Source of the DNA: an uncultured Bacteroidia bacterium
GTDB lineage: Bacteria; Bacteroidota; Bacteroidia; Bacteroidales; Prolixibacteraceae
Reading direction: 5' to 3'
Length of the DNA: 46,008 nucleotides
NCBI GenBank assembly: GCA_903902325.1
Contig: CAIUUO010000063.1
Span: 1 to 46,008 of the forward strand
A program made the position numbers and the translations under genes. Below, one piece after another: positions 7,704 through 16,754 of this stretch (positions are counted from its first letter, which is position 1; each line of letters opens with the position of its first letter). The notes under the pieces were generated by a model that worked only from the letters and a program-made list of their open reading frames with translations, was not told the DNA's origin and ran no database searches.

Positions 7704-8993
7704 ATGGCGAGACGCATGATCGGGATTCATGAGAGGCTTCCTGTACTGGAAAGCTTGCCGCTGAGTTTTCAGCATTTGACTGCTATGTTTGGAGCGACCA
7801 TTCTCGTTCCAATCCTCCTTGGTATTGATCCGGCCATCGCGCTGCTAATGAACGGTATTGGCACACTGATTTATTCCTGGATTACCAAAGGGGGCATACC
7901 TGCCTATCTCGGCTCCAGTTTTGCATTTATTGCTCCTACGTTGCTCATCATCAGTACTTATGGCAATTTCAGCAATGCACAGGGCGGTTTCATCTTTTTT
8001 GGATTCTTTTTTATCATCATTTCCTATGTGGTCAAAAAGTGGGGAATCAAATGGATCGATGTGATCATGCCACCGGCTGTGATGGGAGCTGTGGTGGCCA
8101 TCATCGGTCTTGAACTTGCACCCGTGGCGGCTCAGCAGTCAGGACTCGCTCCCTGGCCGACTGCGGTGGGTCAGATCGTTCAGCCATTTCATGCTGCTCC
8201 AAACGTGTTGATAGTTTCACTCTTTACCCTCGGTGTCGGCATTGCCGGCAGTGTCATGTTCAAGGGTTTCATGCAGGTAATTCCCATTCTTTTTGCAGTA
8301 GTCGCGGGATATTTTCTTGCGTTATTCATGGGGATGGTGGATACTGCCGCGATTAGCAACGCACCCTGGTTTGAATTGCCTAAATTTCATACTCCAATAT
8401 TCAATCTGAGTGCCATACTGGTCATAGCGCCTGCCTGCATTGTCGTTCTTGCAGAACATATCAGCCACCTGATTGTCACCAGCGAGATCACCGGGGAGGA
8501 TCTGATGAAGAAGCCTGGTTTGCACCGCTCCTTGCTGGGGGATGGAATCAGTAATATTTTGTCCGGATTTACCGGATCTCCGCCAAATACCACCTACGGC
8601 GAAAACATTGGCGTGATGGCCATCACCAGGGTGTATTCGGTGTGGGTAATACGCGGTGCAGCAATCATGGCAATTGCCTTTTCCTGCATTGGCAAGGTAT
8701 CAGCTGCAATTTCCACCATCCCGACGCCGGTTATGGGTGGAATCACAATGCTCCTTTTTGGTGTCATTGCCGTGCAGGGTTTCAGGATGTTTGTGGAACA
8801 AAATATCGATTTCAGTAACAATAGAAACATGGTTCTGGGTGCACTCACCTTTGTCATCGGAGTCAGTGGAGCAGCAGTCAATATCGGATCTGTTCAGTTG
8901 AAAGGAATGGCATTCGCTACCATTGTTGGGGTGTTTTTAGCCCTGTTATTCTGGTTGCTGGATAAATTGGGTATCATGAATAAGGATTATTAA
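7704..8993 (+). CDS. uraA: Uracil/xanthine permease (NCS2 family)
   Basis: 429 residues, an integral inner-membrane protein with about 12-14 hydrophobic segments. The N-terminal LPLSFQHLTAMFGATILVP, then GTLIYSWITKGGIPAYLGSSFAFI and the later TGSPPNTTYGENIGVMAITRVYS block match the UraA/RutG branch of nucleobase:cation symporters; the conserved acidic residue in AEHISHL is present. Uracil is the most likely cargo, and xanthine cannot be excluded. A uracil phosphoribosyltransferase (31082-31765) lies 22 kb away in the same window, so both halves of uracil salvage are present but are not clustered. A strong terminator follows at 9041-9078. Confidence 0.93.
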   Translation: MARRMIGIHERLPVLESLPLSFQHLTAMFGATILVPILLGIDPAIALLMNGIGTLIYSWITKGGIPAYLGSSFAFIAPTLLIISTYGNFSNAQGGFIFFGFFFIIISYVVKKWGIKWIDVIMPPAVMGAVVAIIGLELAPVAAQQSGLAPWPTAVGQIVQPFHAAPNVLIVSLFTLGVGIAGSVMFKGFMQVIPILFAVVAGYFLALFMGMVDTAAISNAPWFELPKFHTPIFNLSAILVIAPACIVVLAEHISHLIVTSEITGEDLMKKPGLHRSLLGDGISNILSGFTGSPPNTTYGENIGVMAITRVYSVWVIRGAAIMAIAFSCIGKVSAAISTIPTPVMGGITMLLFGVIAVQGFRMFVEQNIDFSNNRNMVLGALTFVIGVSGAAVNIGSVQLKGMAFATIVGVFLALLFWLLDKLGIMNKDY

Positions 8994-9040
8994 CCCTTGT
9001 TTCTGCACATTTTCACTGGACAATTTCACAATAGTTTACT

Positions 9041-9078
9041 AACTTTGGCTGTCTCACCCGAGGCAGCCAAAGTTTTTT
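9041..9078 (+). terminator. Rho-independent terminator after uraA
   Basis: An 11-bp perfect stem aactttggctg (9041-9051) / cagccaaagtt (9064-9074) is followed by a T-run to 9078. It separates the permease gene from the HD hydrolase gene. Confidence 0.9.
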
Positions 9079-9116
9079 AAAAACCTTTGATTATCTTGAT
9101 ATAAAATATTCGGAAG

Positions 9117-9776
9117 ATGGAAAATGATCAGCAGATGTTGATTGAAAGGTGCATTAACTACGTAAAAGAAGAGTTGTCGGAAGGTGAAAAAGGGCATGAC
9201 TGGTGGCACATACAGCGGGTGTGGAGAACTTCCAGGCTGATTGCTGCATCTGAGCCTGTCGACAAACTGGTTGTTGAACTTGCTGCACTGCTTCATGATA
9301 TCGCTGATGCAAAATTTTATGCAGGCGATGAGGAGGTTGGCCCCACGAAAGCCAGGGCATTTTTGCAATCAGAGCTGGTTGAACCGGTTGTTGTTGAACA
9401 TGTGGTGCAGATCATCCGCAACATTTCCTTCAAAGGGGGAAATCATATCGTCTTGTTTTCTTCACCTGAATTGCAGGTAGTGCAGGATGCCGACAGGCTG
9501 GATGCCATTGGAGCGATTGGAATCGCAAGGGCTTTTCATTACGGAGGCTTTAAAAACCGTCTGCTGTATCATCCCGACATCAAACCAAATCTTCAAATGA
9601 CCAAAGAGGAATACAAAAACAGTGATGCCCCTACCATTAACCATTTCTACGAAAAATTGCTGTTGCTGAAGGATAGGATGAACACGCCTACCGGGAAAGC
9701 TCTCGCCATGAAAAGGCATACATTTATGGAGGAGTTTCTGGAGGAATTTAACAAAGAATGGTACGGGGAAAACTAA
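9117..9776 (+). CDS. HD-domain metal-dependent phosphohydrolase
   Basis: 219 residues with the HD motif set: His in GHDWWHI (residues 27-31), the HD pair in ALLHDIAD (60-61) and the last Asp in QDADRLDAIGAIG (near 123). The HDWWH and QDADRLDAIGA signatures are those of the YedJ-like family of putative nucleotide or phosphate ester hydrolases. It is cytosolic, with no membrane segment. The substrate is unknown. The mprF-like gene starts 41 bases after its stop (or overlaps it, if an upstream ATG at 9758 is used), so the two are likely cotranscribed; a role in lipid aminoacylation is not implied by sequence. Confidence 0.9.
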   Translation: MENDQQMLIERCINYVKEELSEGEKGHDWWHIQRVWRTSRLIAASEPVDKLVVELAALLHDIADAKFYAGDEEVGPTKARAFLQSELVEPVVVEHVVQIIRNISFKGGNHIVLFSSPELQVVQDADRLDAIGAIGIARAFHYGGFKNRLLYHPDIKPNLQMTKEEYKNSDAPTINHFYEKLLLLKDRMNTPTGKALAMKRHTFMEEFLEEFNKEWYGEN

Positions 9777-9817
9777 TTGACAATGATGTCAAACAGGCAT
9801 TATTTAATTTATTAAAT

Positions 9818-12463
9818 ATGAACGTTTTAAAAAAATATTTCTCTACCTTTTTTATAAGGATTTCGAAGTTCTTTCATGAGCGCAGCCTTTCTCCTACTTT
9901 CATCGGTGAGAACGGGAAGCTAATTCTTCAGGCTCTTTTTACCATTCTTTCCATTGGAGTTGGCATCTGGTTTGTCAAGAACCAGAAAACTGAACTCGTT
10001 GAGATCAGCCATCTTCTGAAGACTGCAGAATGGCAGCTTGTTTTGGTGGGATTGACGCTGACTGCCGTTTACATTGTCATCCAGGGTTACATGTATGTCA
10101 CCTCCTTTGCAACCTTTCGCCACAAATTGCCGCTCGGCCTTGGAATCATTCTCTTCCTGAAAAGAAATTTCATCAGTGTATTCCTTCCTGCCGGAGGGGT
10201 GTCTTCACTGGCATTTTTTACAGCCGACATCGAAAAAAGAGGAATAACCAAGTCACACATTCATTTTGCTTCAACTGTTTATGGATTCGTTGGAATCCTT
10301 TCTGTGGTTCTTGTCGCCATTCCTGCCTTCATTTATGCACTGGCAGACGGCAGTATCGGCCAGGGTGAATGGATTGGTCTTACGTCGGTAATTCTTCTGC
10401 TTGGGATGCTTTACATCGCTTACTATTCCTTCGCAAAGAAGGGTCCTGTGTACTATTGGCTGATCCGTTTTTTTCCATCACTGGAAGAACTTATTGTGGA
10501 GTTGGACGATGCGAAACTGAACAAAACTGAGTTGCTGAAAACCCTCGTGATCTCTGTTCTGATTGAATTTGTCGGGATAGCTCATTTGTATGTTGCGATG
10601 ATGGCCCTGCATGTTCAACCCTCCCTCTTTGCGGCATTCCTGGGCTACATTATCTCCGTAATCTTCCTTATTATCTCCCCTTTCCTAAGGGGATTGGGTC
10701 CAATTGAGGTTTCCATGGCCTTTGTCCTGGCCAAATACGGTTTTTCAAATGTCGAAGCTATTGCCATCACCTTTTTGTACAGATTCTTCGAATTTTGGGC
10801 ACCTTTACTGTCAGGTGCGGTAACATTTTTGCTGAAAATCAACAAGCTGATCATGCGGATTATCCCGGCGATCCTGCTTTTTGCGCTGGGTATTGTCAAT
10901 ATTATTTCGGTACTGACACCAGCCATCAACGAGCGTGTGATGTGGCTCAAGGATTTCATTCCTGTAGATGCCATTCTCGTGTCCAACTATTTTGTGCTGG
11001 TACTTGGGTTAATTCTTCTCGTAACCGCCTCATTTATGCTCAAGGGATTAAAATCTGCCTGGTACCTGGCCGTTGTGCTCACTTTCGTATCTTTTGTTGG
11101 AAACCTCACCAAGGCTGCCGACTATGAAGAGGCATTGCTTGCACTATTTGTGCTGGGAGTGCTTGTTTATACCCGCAAGGACTATTACATCCAAAACAAT
11201 CCAAAACTTAGAACTGTCGGGATCCAGACGGCTGTCCTGAGTATCGTGGCGGTAATTATCTACAGCATCATTGGATTTTATTATCTGGACAAGAAGCATT
11301 TCAACATTGATTTCAGTCTTTTGCAATCCATTAAGTATGCCATTTCAAATTATTTCCTGGTAGGCAGCAGCGACCTGATTCCACTCGACAGGTTTGCATC
11401 CAGATTTATTCTCTCCATCAATGTTAGCGGATTTCTCTCTCTGGCTTTCCTTTTCTATACCCTGATACGCCCCTATATTCTCAAGAATACGCCAACCCAG
11501 GAGGAGTTGGAAAGACCCAATCAACTCCTGAAACTACATGGAAAATCAGCCCTTGACTACTTCAAAACCTACCAGGATAAGATGATTTTTGAGTCGGAGG
11601 GATTGGATGCCTTCATTTCTTACCGGATTGCCGGAAATTTCGCCGTTGTTCTTGAGGACCCGGTCGCTTGCAATGATGATGGCATGAGGGAATGCATCAG
11701 GTTGTTCGATAGGTTTTGTTATGAGAATGGACTGAAAAGTATCTATTACAGGGTCCCCGAAGCGTCTTTGCACATATACAGAAGCCTGAAGAAGAGGTCC
11801 ATGTTCCTGGGTCAGGAAGGGATCGTCGATCTGAATCTTTTCTCACTGGAGGGTGGATCCAGGAAATCAATTCGCAATGCCATCTCAAAGGTGAAAGACA
11901 GGGGTTTCAAGGTTCAGGTTCATATACCGCCTATTAAGGACGGCCAATTACAAAAAGTCAAGTCTGTTTCCGATGAATGGCTTGTTGATACAGACAGGAG
12001 TGAAATCATTTTTTCCCAGGGGATGTTCGAGTGGGAGGAATTGAAGCAACAAACGCTTATTACGGTTGAAAATTCAGAGGAAAAAGTGGTAGCGTTTTTG
12101 AACATTATTCCCGACTTTGTCAAGGGTGAGGCTACTTATGATCTGTTGCGAAAAACAAAGGATGCTCCCAACGGAGTCATGGATTTCATCCTGGTCGAAA
12201 TGTTCAATCACCTGAAATCCGAAGGTTATACATTTGTTAACCTGGGATTTGCACCCATGTCCGGGTTAAAGGATCCAACTAAATTTTCGGAGAAATCAAT
12301 GAAATTTGCCTACGAGAAACTGAAGAATTTCTCCAATTACAAAGGGATGCGCGAGTACAAGGAGAAATTTGCCACCATCTGGTACAACAAATACCTGATA
12401 TATGATCACGATTATGATCTAATGCAGGTTCCCAGGGCATTGTCCAAAGTGATCCAGCCATGA
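9818..12463 (+). CDS. mprF: MprF-like bifunctional aminoacyl-phosphatidylglycerol synthase/flippase
   Basis: 881 residues from the ATG at 9818. An in-frame ATG at 9758 would add 20 residues overlapping the HD gene, but the 9818 start puts a short basic segment before the first membrane helix. Residues 1 to about 550 hold a dozen or more hydrophobic helices, with the flippase-type core in the first half. About residues 570-881 form the cytosolic DUF2156 (GNAT-fold) domain that transfers an amino acid, usually lysine, from tRNA to phosphatidylglycerol; its GFAPMSGL segment and closing YKEKFATIWYNKYL motif are clear. Known MprF proteins give resistance to cationic peptides. The stop codon overlaps the next start (ATGA), so synthesis of the two proteins is coupled. 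The amino acid used is not certain. Confidence 0.9.
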   Translation: MNVLKKYFSTFFIRISKFFHERSLSPTFIGENGKLILQALFTILSIGVGIWFVKNQKTELVEISHLLKTAEWQLVLVGLTLTAVYIVIQGYMYVTSFATFRHKLPLGLGIILFLKRNFISVFLPAGGVSSLAFFTADIEKRGITKSHIHFASTVYGFVGILSVVLVAIPAFIYALADGSIGQGEWIGLTSVILLLGMLYIAYYSFAKKGPVYYWLIRFFPSLEELIVELDDAKLNKTELLKTLVISVLIEFVGIAHLYVAMMALHVQPSLFAAFLGYIISVIFLIISPFLRGLGPIEVSMAFVLAKYGFSNVEAIAITFLYRFFEFWAPLLSGAVTFLLKINKLIMRIIPAILLFALGIVNIISVLTPAINERVMWLKDFIPVDAILVSNYFVLVLGLILLVTASFMLKGLKSAWYLAVVLTFVSFVGNLTKAADYEEALLALFVLGVLVYTRKDYYIQNNPKLRTVGIQTAVLSIVAVIIYSIIGFYYLDKKHFNIDFSLLQSIKYAISNYFLVGSSDLIPLDRFASRFILSINVSGFLSLAFLFYTLIRPYILKNTPTQEELERPNQLLKLHGKSALDYFKTYQDKMIFESEGLDAFISYRIAGNFAVVLEDPVACNDDGMRECIRLFDRFCYENGLKSIYYRVPEASLHIYRSLKKRSMFLGQEGIVDLNLFSLEGGSRKSIRNAISKVKDRGFKVQVHIPPIKDGQLQKVKSVSDEWLVDTDRSEIIFSQGMFEWEELKQQTLITVENSEEKVVAFLNIIPDFVKGEATYDLLRKTKDAPNGVMDFILVEMFNHLKSEGYTFVNLGFAPMSGLKDPTKFSEKSMKFAYEKLKNFSNYKGMREYKEKFATIWYNKYLIYDHDYDLMQVPRALSKVIQP

Positions 12464-13212
12464 GTAATTTGTACCTGCCTTTAATTATCCTTTTTCTCTT
12501 TTTTTCAGCGAAAGATACCATGCTGTCTGGTAATATATCGGGCAATGATTTATCCGGCACATCAGTTCAGCAAACGGTTGAGCGGGAGATGCCAATAAAA
12601 GTGTTCAGAACCGACTCTGTATCAGATATTCCCCTGTTTGTTTACATTACCGGTGATGGTGGCTGGAATAAATTCAGTTCGGCCTTGTGCAATTATATCA
12701 ACCAAAAGGGAATCCCTGTAGTGGCACTTGATGCACAGAAATATTTCTGGGAAAGTAAATCGCCCGAGAAAGCGGCAGTTGACCTGACCTGTGTCATCGA
12801 AAAATATCTGAAAGAGTGGAAAAAGGAGAGGTTTGTCGTTGCGGGATTCTCCTTTGGGGCCGATATTGTTCCTTTTCTGCTGAACCGTTTCCCGGCTGAG
12901 ATACAGACAAGAGCAGTCTCATCCATCCTGATTTCACCGGATAAAACCTGCGATTTTGAAATTCACCTGACGGACATGCTCAGCATGGGAATTTCAAAGG
13001 GTAAATATGACGTGCCCCTAGAGATTCAGAAGAGTGTAATTAAGAATTTTACAGTGGTTTTTGGCAGCGATGAAAGTGAGAATGCAAAACACTCCTTTCA
13101 ATTAACCGGAGTCAAAATGAAAATACTGCAGGGGAACCATCATTTTGACAGTGAGTATGCGGTGGTGGCGGATTTGATACTGAAGGAAATAGCTGATTCG
13201 ACGATTCGATAA
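12460..13212 (+). CDS. AcvB/VirJ-family serine hydrolase (putative aminoacyl-phosphatidylglycerol hydrolase)
   Basis: 250 residues. After an N-terminal hydrophobic signal (about 1-20) comes one VirJ domain: YITGDGGWNKFS (the GDGGW motif), the nucleophile elbow GFSFGAD (Ser near residue 130) and a late HHFD that should supply the catalytic His. It is probably periplasmic. Known biology: AcvB of Agrobacterium hydrolyses lysyl-phosphatidylglycerol and is encoded next to its MprF homologue LpiA. Here the ATG overlaps the mprF-like stop by 4 nt, so a synthesis and turnover pair is the best reading. The last residues (STIR) and the stop codon fall within a copy of the 8-bp aattcgac repeat. Residue identities support the family strongly; the substrate is inferred. 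Confidence 0.87.
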   Translation: MSNLYLPLIILFLFFSAKDTMLSGNISGNDLSGTSVQQTVEREMPIKVFRTDSVSDIPLFVYITGDGGWNKFSSALCNYINQKGIPVVALDAQKYFWESKSPEKAAVDLTCVIEKYLKEWKKERFVVAGFSFGADIVPFLLNRFPAEIQTRAVSSILISPDKTCDFEIHLTDMLSMGISKGKYDVPLEIQKSVIKNFTVVFGSDESENAKHSFQLTGVKMKILQGNHHFDSEYAVVADLILKEIADSTIR

Positions 13213-13226
13213 TTCGACGATTCGAC
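13195..13226. repeat. Four copies of the 8-bp repeat overlapping the AcvB-like stop codon
   Basis: gattcgac, gattcgat, aattcgac, gattcgac in register; the second and third give the TAA stop at 13210-13212. The sequence after it (aatgtggaaatttgaaaatg) matches the exit of the large array near 7573, so the two share a flank as well as the unit. Confidence 0.85.
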
Positions 13227-13423
13227 AATGTGGAAATTTGAAAATGGGTTGATGAGTTGGATAATTTATAATTTAGAAATGCATCGAAAATTGGATTTGA
13301 GTACATTTTATTTGTGTTCATTTGTGAAATTTGTGGTGTGGACTGAAATTGGTGTTTGATGCCAAAATGTAACATTAACAGTGTAAAGGAAGTATATTCA
13401 TATATTATCAAACTTTGTAATAA

Positions 13424-13816
13424 ATGGGAGCAAATAATTTTTTCAGTGTATTAGGCAAAGCGGGGGTCATATTGGTCTTATCAGTTTCTGCCGTATCGGT
13501 CTTTGGTCAGGATGTTGTAAAGCAGGACAGTATTCCTGTAAAACCGTTGGCTATTTACCAGGTGCTTAAACCTTCCTGTATGCCTTGTCATTCGAATGAA
13601 GGAAGGGATAAACCCCGAAATGCTGTTAATTTTTCCATTTGGGAACAGTACACCTCAACAGAAAGGCTGATGCTTGCCGGATCCATTCAGAAGGAAGTGC
13701 AGAAGGGTAGCATGCCACCAAAAGGATTTCTCAATTCCCATCCTGCAAATGCACTGAATGCAGAGCAAGTCAATCAACTTGTGCAATGGTGTGACTCCTT
13801 GAAGATGAAACCATAA
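13424..13816 (+). CDS. Small secreted mono-heme cytochrome c-like protein
   Basis: 130 residues. A signal-like hydrophobic N-terminus (about residues 9-28, ending SVFGQ) is followed by one CxxCH heme-attachment site, CMPCH (near residue 54), in LKPSCMPCHSNEGRDK. Downstream MPPKGF provides a plausible Met ligand, and a final LVQWCD segment resembles the end helix of heme domains. This layout matches the heme-binding small cytochromes often linked to Bacteroidota membrane-bound oxidases or c-type domains of larger proteins. Likely periplasmic electron transfer or heme sensing; the partner is unknown. It is followed by the MATE gene after 18 bases. Confidence 0.75.
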   Translation: MGANNFFSVLGKAGVILVLSVSAVSVFGQDVVKQDSIPVKPLAIYQVLKPSCMPCHSNEGRDKPRNAVNFSIWEQYTSTERLMLAGSIQKEVQKGSMPPKGFLNSHPANALNAEQVNQLVQWCDSLKMKP

Positions 13817-13834
13817 ATCATTTCTGCAGACTGA

Positions 13835-15163
13835 ATGACAGCACCTTCCAATCGTGATATCTGGCAAATCGCCGGTCCAATCATGCTCAGTTTACTGGCC
13901 CAGAACATCGTTGGAGTCACGGATACGGCATTTCTTGGAAGGGTAGGAGAAGTTGAACTGGGGGCTTCAGCCATTGGCGGGGTTTTCTATATGATTCTTT
14001 TCATGGTGGGGTTCGGATTTTCAACGGGTGTCCAGATCCTGGTGGCCAGACGCTATGGAGAAAAGAAATTTATCGCGATAGGCAGGATTTTTGACAACAG
14101 TTTTTATTTTGTTGCATTATACTCGTTGTTGATCACCTCGGCAATTTTCTTTTTCGGATCTTCACTGTTAAGGCCGTTCTTATCTTCAGATGCCATATTT
14201 CAGGCCAGTTCCGTCTTCCTGAAATTTCGGGTATTAGGTCTGTTCTTTTCAGTGTCAACCCTGTTGTTTCGCTCATTTTACACCGGGATATCCTTTACTA
14301 AATATCTGAGCATTAGCGCTGCAATAATGGCTGTGCTCAATGTGATCCTTGATTATCTTTTGATATTTGGTCACGGTGGATTTCCTAAAATGGGAATACA
14401 GGGTGCCGGAATTGCCTCGTCCATCTCAGAAGTTGCAGCTCTGCTCTTTTTTATCTGGATAACCAGCGGGAACAAAAAGCTGAAAAAATATCAACTCTTC
14501 AGATTTGTGAAACCCGATCTGAGTATCATCAAAAGCACACTGAGCATATCAATCTTCGTTATGTTACAGTTCGTGCTCTCGATAGGCAGCTGGTTTGTAT
14601 TTTTCATGATGGTTGAAAAGATGGGTGAGAGGTCGCTGGCTATATCCAACATCATTCGTTCCATTTATATTTTCCTGATGATTCCCGGCTGGGCGTTGGG
14701 ATCAGTCACCAGCACACTGGTTAGTAAGACCCTTGGAGAGGGAAAACCCGAAAGTGTGATGCCCATTATTTTCAAAATCGTCAGATTCAGTTTTCTGTCC
14801 ATGATAGCAGTTATCGCAGTGGTTATCTTTTTCCCGGGTATCATCATATCCATTTATACCAACAATATTTCCCTTTCGGAAGCCACAATACCATCCTATT
14901 ACATCATCATGGGAGCCCTGGTTATCTTTTCTGTAATGAGCATGTTTTTCTCAGGGGTACTTGGAACGGCCAATACAAAGACCTCATTCGTCATTGAGGC
15001 AGTCACATTGTCTGCCTATCTTGGATATACCTGGCTGATAGCCGTCCACCTGAAAGGTCATATTGAATGGGTGTGGGTGGCCGAATATGTTTACTTTTCC
15101 CTGATAGGGTTATTCTCGCTTTGGTATCTCAAGAAAGGAAACTGGAGAGAGAAGAAAATTTGA
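13835..15163 (+). CDS. MATE-family efflux transporter
   Basis: 442 residues with about 12 hydrophobic helices in two similar halves, typical of the multidrug and toxic compound extrusion family. The opening AGPIMLSLLAQNIVGVTDTAFLGR and the segment GFGFSTGVQILVARRYGEKK are the usual first-half signatures, and PGWALGSVTSTLVSKTLGEGK is the matching second-half one. It should export a drug, dye or metabolite by a Na+ or H+ gradient in the inner membrane. The DinF/NorM-like subfamily fits best. It starts 18 bases after the mini-cytochrome gene, so cotranscription is likely, but no functional link is known. It converges with the ndh gene after 18 bases. Confidence 0.93.
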   Translation: MTAPSNRDIWQIAGPIMLSLLAQNIVGVTDTAFLGRVGEVELGASAIGGVFYMILFMVGFGFSTGVQILVARRYGEKKFIAIGRIFDNSFYFVALYSLLITSAIFFFGSSLLRPFLSSDAIFQASSVFLKFRVLGLFFSVSTLLFRSFYTGISFTKYLSISAAIMAVLNVILDYLLIFGHGGFPKMGIQGAGIASSISEVAALLFFIWITSGNKKLKKYQLFRFVKPDLSIIKSTLSISIFVMLQFVLSIGSWFVFFMMVEKMGERSLAISNIIRSIYIFLMIPGWALGSVTSTLVSKTLGEGKPESVMPIIFKIVRFSFLSMIAVIAVVIFFPGIIISIYTNNISLSEATIPSYYIIMGALVIFSVMSMFFSGVLGTANTKTSFVIEAVTLSAYLGYTWLIAVHLKGHIEWVWVAEYVYFSLIGLFSLWYLKKGNWREKKI

Positions 15164-15181
15164 TTGTTCCTCCATCCCCGA

Positions 15182-16471
15182 TTAATATTTTGCCTTGTGC
15201 TTGATCAGCAGTCTCAGTGCCTGGTCATAGGTAATGTATTTCCATATCCAGTCTACCAGGACGAAAATTTTGTTTTTGACTCCAATGATTGAGAGCAGAT
15301 GAACGATCGACCACAATATCCAGGCGAAGTATCCTTTGAATTTGCCAAAAGGTAAATCTGCTACAGCAAGATGACGCCCAACAGTCGCAAGGGAACCTTT
15401 GTCATGATAGTGAAAGGGTTTAAGAGGCTTGTTTCTTCTAATATTCAGGATATTGACCGATAACAGACTGGCTTGTTGCATGGCTACCTGTGCAACTTGC
15501 GGGTGCCCGTTGGGAAAAGCCTCTTCCGTCATGAAAGAATTGTCTCCCAGTGCAAAAATAGCGGGATAGCCTTCCACCTGGTTGAATCTGTTGACAAGCA
15601 GCCGGTTGTTCCTTCCATAGGAGTTATCTGAAATACCCTCAATTCTGTTCGATGTTACCCCAGCCGCCCAGATTACATTCTTCACGTTGATCGTCTCATT
15701 GTTTGGAAGTGTCAGTACCCGGTCATCATAATTGATTACAGCAGTTCCTGTTCTAACTTCCACCCCTAGTTTTTCGAGGTATTCTTTTGCAGTATGGGAA
15801 GAGTCGACCGACATGCCGGCCAACAAACGGGGAGATGCTTCGAAAAGCATGATATGCATGTTGCTGATGTCAAGTTCAGGATAATCCTTTGGTAGTACAT
15901 ACTTCTTCATTTCGGCCACAGCGCCTGCCAATTCAACACCCGTCGGGCCTCCACCGATGATGGCAACATTCAGATAAGTCTGGATATCTTCTTTCTTGTC
16001 CTTATTGAGCGCTTTCTCGAAATTTTTGAGAATTCTATTCCGGATAAAGAGGGCATCCGGAGCAGATTTCATCTGCATGGAATTCTTCTCGATGGCTTCA
16101 TTGCCAAAGAAATTGGTCCTGGCACCGGTCGCCAGAACTAGAAAGTCGTATTTTAACCGACCTATGTCTGTCGAAATTTCTTTGCTTTCAGGCTGAACCG
16201 ATTCCAATTCTGCCATCCGAAAATGAATGTTCGTATTCTGAAGCACTTTTCTCAAGGGAAAAGAGATCGCGCTTGGTTCCAGTCCCGACATGGCCACCTG
16301 ATAAAGCAAAGGCTGAAACAGATGGTAATTGTTCCGGTCAATCAAAACGACCTGAAAATCGCGTTTGGCCATTTTCAAGGCAAGTTTTAATCCTCCGAAG
16401 CCACCCCCTACGATCACTATTCGTTTAGCTTTTGGTTCTGGAATATTCAATATATTGGTTTCTAAAGACAT
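15182..16471 (-). CDS. ndh: Type II NADH dehydrogenase-like FAD oxidoreductase
   Basis: 429 residues from the internal ATG at 16471. An in-frame ATG at 16510 adds 13 residues. The first start is preferred because the FAD Rossmann motif RIVIVGGGFGGLKLALKMA then lies close to the N-terminus. A second dinucleotide motif, VAIIGGGPTGVELAGAVAE, and VIWAAGV and FALGDNSFM mark the NADH and FAD domains of single-subunit quinone reductases. A C-terminal hydrophobic stretch (WILWSIVHLLSIIGVKNKIFVLVDWIW) should anchor the enzyme at the membrane. It would pass electrons from NADH to quinone without proton pumping. The gene is divergent from the OmpA-family gene, and shares an approximately 280-bp spacer with it. 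Confidence 0.9.
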   Translation of the reverse strand: MSLETNILNIPEPKAKRIVIVGGGFGGLKLALKMAKRDFQVVLIDRNNYHLFQPLLYQVAMSGLEPSAISFPLRKVLQNTNIHFRMAELESVQPESKEISTDIGRLKYDFLVLATGARTNFFGNEAIEKNSMQMKSAPDALFIRNRILKNFEKALNKDKKEDIQTYLNVAIIGGGPTGVELAGAVAEMKKYVLPKDYPELDISNMHIMLFEASPRLLAGMSVDSSHTAKEYLEKLGVEVRTGTAVINYDDRVLTLPNNETINVKNVIWAAGVTSNRIEGISDNSYGRNNRLLVNRFNQVEGYPAIFALGDNSFMTEEAFPNGHPQVAQVAMQQASLLSVNILNIRRNKPLKPFHYHDKGSLATVGRHLAVADLPFGKFKGYFAWILWSIVHLLSIIGVKNKIFVLVDWIWKYITYDQALRLLIKHKAKY

Positions 16472-16645
16472 GCGATGTATGTTTGTTTCTAATTGAAACG
16501 AAAGATGCATCGGAAAGTTTTCTCCCGGAGGTTAAGAAAATGTGATCAAATTAATTCGCTTTCCAATTTCCGGGAGATAACATTGTTAAAACGTTATTTT
16601 TTGTTAACAAATGATTATGAAGGAGTTTTGACCAAAGAGAAACAC

Positions 16646-16653
16646 TAATTTTG
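16646..16653 (+). promoter_or_regulatory. Candidate -7 box for the OmpA-family gene
   Basis: TAATTTTG matches the Bacteroidota TAnnTTTG -7 element. A TTTG at 16627-16630 could be the -33 box, but the 15-nt gap is shorter than the usual 19-21. The gene starts at 16755, leaving a leader of about 95 nt. Confidence 0.35.
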
Positions 16654-16754
16654 TAATTCAAAAACATAATTATTCATTCAATTGTTTTCTTTGTGGCAAA
16701 ATTGTGATTGTCCAAAGTAGAAGAATAGAATTGGAAAAATTTAAAATAAAAATT

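Noticed and set aside
9758-9817. Twenty-residue N-terminal extension of the MprF-like protein
   Set aside because: It overlaps the HD gene and would put polar residues before the first membrane helix; the ATG at 9818 is a better start, although the choice is not proven.
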